Virus record (IMG/VR): IMGVR_UViG_3300001589_000287
Span: 1-20,028 of that record
From: a virus
Strand: one strand, 5' to 3'
DNA: 20,028 bases
Both the position numbers and the translations under genes were made by a program. The notes beneath the pieces were generated by a model. It saw only the letters and a list, made by a program, of their open reading frames with translations, was not told the origin of the DNA and searched no databases. Shown one piece after another: positions 15,078 to 20,028 of this stretch; the stretch's first letter is position 1; the number at the start of each line of letters is the position of its first letter.

Positions 15078-17822
15078 TTAAATAAATGCCGGGACTTGAA
15101 AACCTCCCGCCTTTGTCCTTGGAGCAAGCACTGAGTTTTTCTTTTTTTCAGGCAGCAGGTCATCAAGAACTCCATACTGCTTACCTTGTGCGGCGGTTCT
15201 TTTCTTCTCTATTTCTTCTCTCTTCTGGTCATAACTAGGATCACTTGGCTTGACTCCAGTGACTGGGTCTGTTGCCGAGGCATCGCCCGTGAAGAACGCA
15301 GGGCCTTCTTTTGCTATGCCGCCAATGGCAGGTATACCACCCTCAATGATCATGTCTTCAGGCCCAAAGGCACCTAGTGCCGCACCTTTTAGACCATAAG
15401 GAATTGCTTTACTGGCTCCCTTGGCAAACAGTCCACCCGCTCCACCTAGACCAGCAAAGGCAACTGTTGATGGGTCTGTCCCTATTCCTTCTACTGCTTC
15501 TGGCACAGCCTTCTGGAATCCAGTCGCCGCTATCCTCATGTCTTCCTTGTCACCTAAATCAAACGGCTCGCCTGTCGTAAACTCGATCAATGGATTCTTA
15601 TTCAATACTGCATGAGTTCCATCAGATATTGCAGTAGCGAATTGTTGATTGAAATCTTCATTGGATTCCTTTTGGCCTGCATTAAACTCTTTAATCGTCT
15701 GTGCGTACTCTTCCTGCGTTAAGCCTTCAGGCATACGTCCAGTTGGCCCACGGTCTTGAGACCTACGCTGCTCTGCGTTTATTTGTCTAATCCTATCTAC
15801 CGGCATACCCGTTTCTTGTGCTATGCGACTTATCTCTAGTGGACGGAACGCCGACTCAAAGCCTGAAGTTATTCGTCCAAACGGATTCATGTTCCTTTGA
15901 TTGCCGTATACAGAATCGATAGTATTATTGAAACTATCTGTAGCGTAACGATTAAACCTTGGTTTGCCCTTGGGGTCATAGATTGACCTGTGGTCTTCAT
16001 TCAATGTACTAGGAATGTTTGACCTTCCGTACAATTCGTTTGCGTAGCCAAACCTTTTCGCTGGCTCGTCTTCCTCTGCAATGGGAAGTTGCTGTTGCTG
16101 CATACTATGAATCCCACCGATGCCAATTCCACTTGGTGCGTCCCGTGTAAACTGTGGCCTTGACGCTCCCTCCGCAGAATAAAACGAATCTTTATTACCG
16201 GCTGCTGCCAAGTCTACGCCACGCAGATATTGATGGTTCCTAAAGGCATTCTCATTCATGTAGTAGTCAGGGTTTTCTCCGGTTCGTTCTGCTATAGCGT
16301 TTGCTTCTTCTTCTGTTCTGAAAGAAGGGAGGCTGTAGTCGCCATCAAAATGATCTTGAGAAATAGTTGCTACATCGCTTATAAACCTAGGGCCTCCGGT
16401 CTGCAAGCCTCCCAATGTTCTCTCCCATGAACTAGTCATATCTGCCTCTATGTCTTTGCCGTCCGCTTGCAGTACATCTTCAGCCATAACAGCGAGGGCT
16501 ATGTTCATGCCATCTTCACGCTGGGAATCAAACCACTCCATCACCCCTTCGCCTTGATCTGGAAACTTTTCCACCATCCTTCTAGCGATGTCATCTCTAT
16601 AGCGTGGGTCTACAAGTGTCTCTGTTGCGTAGGTATGCATATTGGCTAGGTACTGCTGACCTGCTTCTGAATCCAGTCCGGGCTGGGAGTATTGAATTGC
16701 TGGTTCCTGACCTACGTCTTGTAACTCCTCTGCCAAAGCAGTCGATCTGTCGATTGGGTCAGTCACCTTAGAGATATTGTCTACTGATGACTCAATAATA
16801 TTTCCGCTCGCAGCGTCTGTTGCCCCTGCTGCTGCACCGCCAACTCCATATGTCCTTAGTTTCTTAATTAAATCTTCTGAACCGGGAAACATAACGTAGT
16901 TTCTTGACTCACCAGAATTGTTACTAGCCATCAAAGTATCATCTAGATACGTGCTTCCGGGTACACCTCCCTTCTGCAAATGCTCGGCTACACGGCGATT
17001 AGCCACTAACTCCCTAGAGCCAAGCGTATTCATAAAGTGATCTGCCCTATGCACGCCTTCTGGTACTGGAGTCATTGGGGGAAGAAACTCTTCGTTTGAG
17101 AAAGCCAGAATGCCATCGCCGGTTGCAGCACGCCCTTTCCTGTCGATGAAATCCCTAGTCTCTTTCGGCAAGTCCATGCTGGTCAACTTGTCCATGACTT
17201 GGTCGGACTGACCTTCTTGCAGTTGCATCAGTTGATCCATCTGCACATCAAGGTCAACTTCGCTCATTGTTCCCCGCATCGGGGAGAACTCAAGTTCTGC
17301 TCCACCCGGAAGGTTTAACTCATCTCTTATCTGCTGGAGCCTCTGTATATGATTCTTGTCGCCTGCGGCAGAAGCATCGTTCATTGCAATATCAATGCGT
17401 TCGTTCAAGAACTGCGGAAAGTCCTCTGTTGGCAGACCTCGAAGTCTCCTTTCCTCGACCATTGCGTCTTCGACTAACTGAGACCGAACAGTATCAAGGT
17501 CATACTGATCTTTAGGTAGATTGTGGTCTGGCGAGTAATCCATTCGCGGGACTTCAACAACCTTATTGCCAACCTTGATGCGTACCATCTGGCCTTCTTC
17601 GCCACTTAACGGGCGATATCCACCAGCAATAGCAGGATCGCCGCTGAAGTAGTGGCCCACGCCATGCATATACCCGCCCTTACCCGGCATATTAGGATCA
17701 AACTGATCGAACCTTGCGGGAGAACCGTGGTACGCACGGAGTGGCGACGTAGTTGTAGGCACTGGAGCCTTACCAGCCATGATCAAGTTAAGTAAAGTAG
17801 AAGCACTCTTGCCCTTACTCAT
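15078..17822 (-). CDS. Large virion-associated protein with N-terminal ADP-ribosyltransferase-like domain
   Basis: A 914-aa protein. Residues 28-323 match the pattern of ADP-ribosyltransferases found in phage polyvalent proteins, PARP-like with an H-Y-E triad. H32 lies in YHGSPARFDQFDP, Y58 in GVGHYFSGDPAIAGGYR, and E305 in SGESRNYVMF. Two further marks agree: MSEVDLDVQMDQLMQLQEGQSDQV (186-209, in two parts, like the family's strand followed by L-D-x-P-L-x-E-Q), and GGVPGSTYLDD (285-295). Residues 345-760 are hydrophilic and largely unassigned. About 784-840 are glycine/alanine-rich with hydrophobic stretches that could enter a membrane. The end is lysine-rich. Its place just before the scaffold suggests a protein packed in the capsid and ejected with DNA, as T4 Alt is. 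The start overlaps the upstream stop by eight bases. Activity and target are unknown. Confidence 0.78.
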   Translation of the reverse strand: MSKGKSASTLLNLIMAGKAPVPTTTSPLRAYHGSPARFDQFDPNMPGKGGYMHGVGHYFSGDPAIAGGYRPLSGEEGQMVRIKVGNKVVEVPRMDYSPDHNLPKDQYDLDTVRSQLVEDAMVEERRLRGLPTEDFPQFLNERIDIAMNDASAAGDKNHIQRLQQIRDELNLPGGAELEFSPMRGTMSEVDLDVQMDQLMQLQEGQSDQVMDKLTSMDLPKETRDFIDRKGRAATGDGILAFSNEEFLPPMTPVPEGVHRADHFMNTLGSRELVANRRVAEHLQKGGVPGSTYLDDTLMASNNSGESRNYVMFPGSEDLIKKLRTYGVGGAAAGATDAASGNIIESSVDNISKVTDPIDRSTALAEELQDVGQEPAIQYSQPGLDSEAGQQYLANMHTYATETLVDPRYRDDIARRMVEKFPDQGEGVMEWFDSQREDGMNIALAVMAEDVLQADGKDIEADMTSSWERTLGGLQTGGPRFISDVATISQDHFDGDYSLPSFRTEEEANAIAERTGENPDYYMNENAFRNHQYLRGVDLAAAGNKDSFYSAEGASRPQFTRDAPSGIGIGGIHSMQQQQLPIAEEDEPAKRFGYANELYGRSNIPSTLNEDHRSIYDPKGKPRFNRYATDSFNNTIDSVYGNQRNMNPFGRITSGFESAFRPLEISRIAQETGMPVDRIRQINAEQRRSQDRGPTGRMPEGLTQEEYAQTIKEFNAGQKESNEDFNQQFATAISDGTHAVLNKNPLIEFTTGEPFDLGDKEDMRIAATGFQKAVPEAVEGIGTDPSTVAFAGLGGAGGLFAKGASKAIPYGLKGAALGAFGPEDMIIEGGIPAIGGIAKEGPAFFTGDASATDPVTGVKPSDPSYDQKREEIEKKRTAAQGKQYGVLDDLLPEKKKNSVLAPRTKAGGFQVPAFI

Positions 17823-18195
17823 CGTTCGTAACCCACTTTCTTCGCCAAAGGATTATCTTAGCCCTGTTATCTTTACGCCTTCTCCACCACTGGCACATAA
17901 CGACAAGCAACTCAGGCAGCAGGCAATCAATGCCAATCACCCTATAGCCCTCCCACCGTTCTTCGCCGTACACACAAGCAAGCACTCGATGTACGTCCAT
18001 AGCAACATCTGCCAGACAGTCAGCCTCGTCGATTGTCATTGGCTGGGCTTGGCTTAATTTCTCTACAGGCCAATGCTGTATGGCGACAAGGATGCAATCG
18101 CAGATAGATTCTTTATCTACGGCTTCCCTACGAACTGGAAGCAAGTCCCAGCAGTATTTGCTGAACGCCGGTATGGTAGCAGTGGATTTACCCAT
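17815..18195 (-). CDS. 126-aa protein of unknown function
   Basis: I do not recognise this protein. It has several cysteines and tryptophans (CWDLLPVRREAV, CDCILVAIQHWPVEKL), an acidic middle (MTIDEADCLADVAMDVHRVLACVYGEE), a hydrophobic stretch (GIDCLLPELLVVMCQWW) and a very basic end (RRRKDNRAKIILWRRKW). The ATG at 18195 lies four bases after the previous stop with AGAAGAAG upstream. An in-frame GTG at 18222 would add nine residues but would overlap the previous gene, so I prefer the ATG. It overlaps the 914-codon gene by eight bases. That overlap and the non-random segments favour a real gene; a small internal head protein or accessory factor is possible. Confidence 0.6.
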   Translation of the reverse strand: MGKSTATIPAFSKYCWDLLPVRREAVDKESICDCILVAIQHWPVEKLSQAQPMTIDEADCLADVAMDVHRVLACVYGEERWEGYRVIGIDCLLPELLVVMCQWWRRRKDNRAKIILWRRKWVTNDE

Positions 18196-18199
18196 TCGA

Positions 18200-18343
18200 C
18201 TACTTCTTCTTGCACGACTCACACTTGCAACCCTTTTTGCTACGGCCCTTCCCCTTGCTGTAACCAGATTTCATTTTAACGTATGAACTATCGAACTTGT
18301 CTTTAAGTTTTTCGCCTTCAGTTTTCGGTACGCCTTTTGGCAT
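18200..18343 (-). CDS. 47-aa lysine-rich protein with C-terminal cysteine cluster
   Basis: A small gene with a strong ribosome site (AGGAGA five bases before the ATG). The protein starts MPKGVPKTEGEKLKDKFDSS, continues with KMKSGYSKGKGRSKKG, and ends CKCESCKKK. The three cysteines and heavy lysine content suggest a metal or nucleic-acid contact. It is the first gene after the terminator at 18392-18439, so it opens the capsid transcription unit. Its stop is four bases from the next ATG. Function unknown; the case for a real gene is the ribosome site, spacing and conserved-looking basic composition. Confidence 0.7.
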   Translation of the reverse strand: MPKGVPKTEGEKLKDKFDSSYVKMKSGYSKGKGRSKKGCKCESCKKK

Positions 18344-18391
18344 TACTGTCTCCTTTTTTATGGGTACTCTATTTACTTATGGTCAACACAT

Positions 18392-18439
18392 AAAAAAACG
18401 CCCCCTAACGCTGAAAGGATGTAAAGCGTCAGAGGGCGT
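18392..18439 (-). terminator. Rho-independent terminator
   Basis: On the coding strand ACGCCCTCTGACGCT and AGCGTTAGGGGGCGT pair over 15 bp (two G-U) around a 12-base loop, followed by a run of seven T. It lies 53 bases past the stop of the nuclease-like gene, so it ends the small-gene unit and isolates the capsid genes downstream, which then need their own promoter. Confidence 0.9.
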
Positions 18440-18491
18440 ACATGCGGTTGGCTAAACCGCTTCCACACAAAGGTAGGGAAAGTTTACGGTG

Positions 18492-18989
18492 TTAAGCCCC
18501 TGTGTCAATCGAATCTTCGTCCCAAGGTTTCTTTAAAAATTCAAAAGGCACTACTACTATGTCTTTGCTACCACGTTTTAATGCATCATTAGCATCTATG
18601 TATCCTAACAACTCGATTCGTCGAAATTCTTTATCTAAGCACCTTGCACCCCAGACACGCTTTCCCTCATCCTTTTTCCTGACAGTGACACCCTTTGCTG
18701 TCCGAACACGCCTAACTTCTATGTCATTCCCTACATCGGCTAGATGTTTGTGTGACCTATGTGATGCTGCACGCCAAACAGAAGCATGCCAGTATTGGTT
18801 TAAATACTTAGCGACTGCTAATTCGCACAACGCTGCTGCGGCTTGTGCCTTCTGGTCTTCCTCCATTTTGTCTCGGTCATAGTAGGAAGCATCTCTTCTT
18901 CCCCAGTTTTCAGTGAACCTTCGTATACCTACTTGGTAGGCGTACTCATACTCCCACGTTTGTATCCTAACTAGCGATGGGTTGTTCAT
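18492..18989 (-). CDS. Putative PD-(D/E)XK-fold nuclease-like protein
   Basis: About 165 aa. Numbered from the GTG at 18992, an early helix contains ALCELAVAKYLNQYW (E57), then HLADVGNDIEVRRVRT with D86, D90 and E92-V-R94. A lone acidic residue, then D-x(n)-E-x-(K/R) on a strand, is the layout of restriction-endonuclease-like folds. Next come GVTVRKKDEGKRVWGAR (a hairpin) and RRIELLGYIDANDAL (another strand and helix). The usual Lys of E-x-K is Arg here. I prefer the ATG at 18989; a GTG three bases earlier is equally possible, since GGAGG lies 10 and 7 bases away respectively. It overlaps the previous gene by 23 bases and is the last gene before the terminator. Possible roles are DNA processing during infection or host DNA breakdown. 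The fold call is tentative. Confidence 0.65.
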   Translation of the reverse strand: MNNPSLVRIQTWEYEYAYQVGIRRFTENWGRRDASYYDRDKMEEDQKAQAAAALCELAVAKYLNQYWHASVWRAASHRSHKHLADVGNDIEVRRVRTAKGVTVRKKDEGKRVWGARCLDKEFRRIELLGYIDANDALKRGSKDIVVVPFEFLKKPWDEDSIDTGA

Positions 18990-19221
18990 CACAAAGGTTC
19001 CTCCCTAGTTGAACAGATAAGTCGTCCTTTAGTTGCCTAGCAAGATTCCTCCAATTACCCTTTGCATTCTCGCTTTTAACCAAATGCGACTTTAACTTCT
19101 TGCTGTATTCGTCCAGATCATTAATACGCTCCTTGGCATCTGACAAATCACGATAGAGAGTTGAGACAATCATCGAGTAGTCGTGGCAAATCTTAGTTAG
19201 CCTTTCCTCTTCCTTGGTCAT
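18967..19221 (-). CDS. 84-aa helical, coiled-coil-like protein
   Basis: A small, highly charged protein that appears to be one or two long helices: EERLTKICHDYSMIVSTLY, then LSDAKERINDLDEYSKKLKSHL with heptad-like spacing, then NWRNLARQLKDDLSVQL. No membrane segment, no metal site. AGGAG lies five bases before the ATG, eight bases after the previous stop. The 3' end overlaps the nuclease-like gene. Function unknown; a dimeric partner or regulator of that neighbour is conceivable. Confidence 0.7.
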   Translation of the reverse strand: MTKEEERLTKICHDYSMIVSTLYRDLSDAKERINDLDEYSKKLKSHLVKSENAKGNWRNLARQLKDDLSVQLGRNLCDEQPIAS

Positions 19222-19229
19222 TACTGCTC

Positions 19230-19373
19230 CTATGCTGCAAGTATGTACAAGCCTATGTTACTAAACGAGTACCCTAGGTACGCGATCCCTAATCCGATGT
19301 TCCCCTCAAGTGATTGCTCTATTGCCACCCATAGGTAAATCAGACCAGTGATTATGATTAGCCATCCACTCAT
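19230..19373 (-). CDS. 47-aa protein with two membrane helices
   Basis: A tiny membrane protein: SGWLIIITGLIYLWVAI (residues 2-18) and IGLGIAYLGYSFSNIGLYIL (26-45) are two hydrophobic helices joined by the short polar turn EQSLEGN. I chose the ATG at 19373, which has AGGAGG just upstream and overlaps the previous stop as ATGA; a longer frame from 19421 would add residues that lie over the previous gene. Small two-helix proteins of this form are frequent in phage accessory regions. A holin is possible by size and topology, but no lysis partner is visible here. Confidence 0.72.
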   Translation of the reverse strand: MSGWLIIITGLIYLWVAIEQSLEGNIGLGIAYLGYSFSNIGLYILAA

Positions 19374-19564
19374 TCTTCTTCCTCCTGCAACTTGTAGTAC
19401 TCGTCTATTGCTGCACACCACTCCTCTCTCTGCTCCTCCGTATGCGGAGTTTCACCGGGTGGCCCAACGATCAAACCAGTTTTCTTAATTGCATATTTCA
19501 ATTGAGGCTCAATGCCAGCCTTGTCTAGAAGTTTTGCTAATACCTCGTCATGTTCACAGTTCAC
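19370..19564 (-). CDS. 64-aa acidic protein of unknown function
   Basis: A GTG-start gene whose first codon overlaps the previous stop as GTGA, with GAGGAG nine bases upstream. The protein is acidic (HTEEQREEWCAAIDEYYKLQEEEE at the end, shown whole as the last 24 residues in two parts: HTEEQREEWCAA and IDEYYKLQEEEE). It begins with a helix (EHDEVLAKLLDKAGIE). No motif recognised. Its stop overlaps the start of the membrane protein gene by four bases, so the three small genes here are translated as a coupled set. Confidence 0.65.
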   Translation of the reverse strand: MNCEHDEVLAKLLDKAGIEPQLKYAIKKTGLIVGPPGETPHTEEQREEWCAAIDEYYKLQEEEE

Positions 19565-19791
19565 CTTTGCATACTCCTCTTTGGTTTTACCGGGTGAGGA
19601 ATACCGTACATCTCGTTCCCCATCACACGGATTTCACTTGAATCAATGTGGACGACCTTGCCAGTGTCGAACAAGTGTACCAGCCAGACCGTGTTGATAC
19701 TTGCCCCATAGTCCAAGAGAAACAAGCAGTGACCCTCTCCTAGAGGAGTTTGCACGTATATCGGTGGATCACACTGATGAATGCCAGTCAT
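19561..19791 (-). CDS. 76-aa conserved-looking phage protein of unknown function
   Basis: First gene of the visible small-gene unit. The protein looks like a compact beta fold: PIYVQTPLGEGHCLFLLDYG, then SINTVWLVHLFDTGKVVHID, then SSEIRVMGNEMYGI. Strand-turn alternation and the clear hydrophobic pattern argue that it is real. This style of small protein (TPLG.G...LLDYG...N..W.V.L..TG.V) is one I associate with phage accessory regions, but I cannot name a function. The ATG at 19791 has an AGGATG-like site upstream. Its stop overlaps the next start by four bases. Confidence 0.68.
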   Translation of the reverse strand: MTGIHQCDPPIYVQTPLGEGHCLFLLDYGASINTVWLVHLFDTGKVVHIDSSEIRVMGNEMYGIPHPVKPKRSMQR

Positions 19792-20028
19792 CCAGACATC
19801 CTAGCACGCACACAGACCCCTTTGCAAAACTGGAAAAAATACAGGAGCCAAAGATATATATAGTTCGTCGGCTGTGGGGGGGGGCCGGGCTAACGCATGC
19901 ATAAGTCTTTATGTGTACGGGCATTAGGTGGCCCGGCGTGGAACCACCGCCGCCCCGTCCCGTCCCCGGTAAGAAAGAAGTGTACCATCCTGCTGCTACT
20001 GCCTGCCCTCCTGCTTGCCTGCCATTGT
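19792..20028. other. Non-coding right end with low-complexity and stem-forming runs
   Basis: I see no supported gene in these 237 bases. Contents: an AT run (19851-19861), a nine-G homopolymer (19876-19884), an inverted repeat GCCGGGC (19884-19890) / GCCCGGC (19931-19937) that encloses a smaller stem CATAA/TTATG (19900-19913), then C-rich runs (about 19946-19969) and CTGC/CTGCC-like repeats to the end. Any promoter for the small-gene unit should lie here. A TTGCAA/TAGGAT pair with 18-base spacing is visible just before 19791 but is too weak and too close to the start codon to call. Confidence 0.5.

Noticed and set aside
18357-18386. Sigma70-like promoter TTGACC / CATAAA with 18-base spacing
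   Set aside because: Transcription would begin within the ribosome site of the next gene, leaving too short a leader. Kept only as a discussion point.
19374-19421. Earlier start for the 47-aa membrane protein
   Set aside because: The extension overlaps the previous gene and has no ribosome site, while the ATG at 19373 has AGGAGG and an ATGA junction.
19774-19924. A short minus-strand frame starting ATG at 19924
   Set aside because: No ribosome site, it passes through the nine-base homopolymer and runs into the 76-aa gene in another frame.
19884-19937. Stem-loop in the right-end gap as a rho-independent terminator
   Set aside because: The 7-bp stem has a 40-base loop and is followed by a C run, not a U run, on the coding strand.
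1-20028. tRNA genes, CRISPR arrays, integrase or insertion sequences
   Set aside because: I looked for cloverleaf-like segments in the gaps, regular direct repeats with spacers, and recombinase motifs; none were seen.

Overview
The window is part of a tailed-bacteriophage genome. Every gene I can support lies on the minus strand, so transcription runs from right to left. The virion genes include a terminase large subunit with a classical Walker A, a portal protein, a major capsid protein with its scaffold, and a tail adaptor/nozzle pair like T7 gp11/gp12 or P22 gp4/gp10. That pair, and the absence of any tape-measure or sheath gene, suggest a short-tailed (podovirus-like) phage. Shine-Dalgarno sites are strong, so the host is a bacterium. 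I cannot name it; the protein style recalls phages from marine environmental sequencing, but that is an impression. No integrase, repressor, tRNA or CRISPR array was found, so lifestyle is undetermined.

Layout in transcription order (right to left). (1) 20028-19792 is a short non-coding stretch with G/C-rich runs. (2) 19791-18492 is a tightly packed group of five small genes: a 76-aa conserved-looking protein, a 64-aa acidic protein, a 47-aa two-helix membrane protein, an 84-aa coiled-coil-like protein, and a protein of about 165 aa with a possible PD-(D/E)XK nuclease core. It ends in a strong rho-independent terminator (18392-18439). (3) 18343-12155 is the capsid module: a 47-aa Cys/Lys-rich protein, a 126-aa unknown, a 914-aa protein with an N-terminal ADP-ribosyltransferase-like domain, scaffold, major capsid protein and a putative decoration protein. 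(4) 12126-12100 is a strong hairpin, followed by the packaging module: a zinc-finger protein in the small-terminase position, large terminase, a 108-aa conserved-looking protein and the portal. (5) 7528-1 holds an endonuclease VII-like HNH gene overlapping a 177-aa unknown, then the tail adaptor, then a giant nozzle-like protein of at least 1747 codons that runs off the left edge.

The genes form a virion assembly and packaging programme. Scaffold and capsid protein build the prohead, terminase pumps DNA through the portal, and adaptor and nozzle complete the tail. Many neighbours overlap by 1, 4, 8 or more bases, which implies translational coupling. The most notable items are the ADP-ribosyltransferase-like domain on a likely virion-associated protein, two long out-of-frame gene overlaps (endonuclease VII/177-aa gene and TerS candidate/TerL), and repeated small beta-type modules in the two tail proteins. 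No stretch longer than 300 bases lacks a gene; the longest gap is the 237 bases at the right end.
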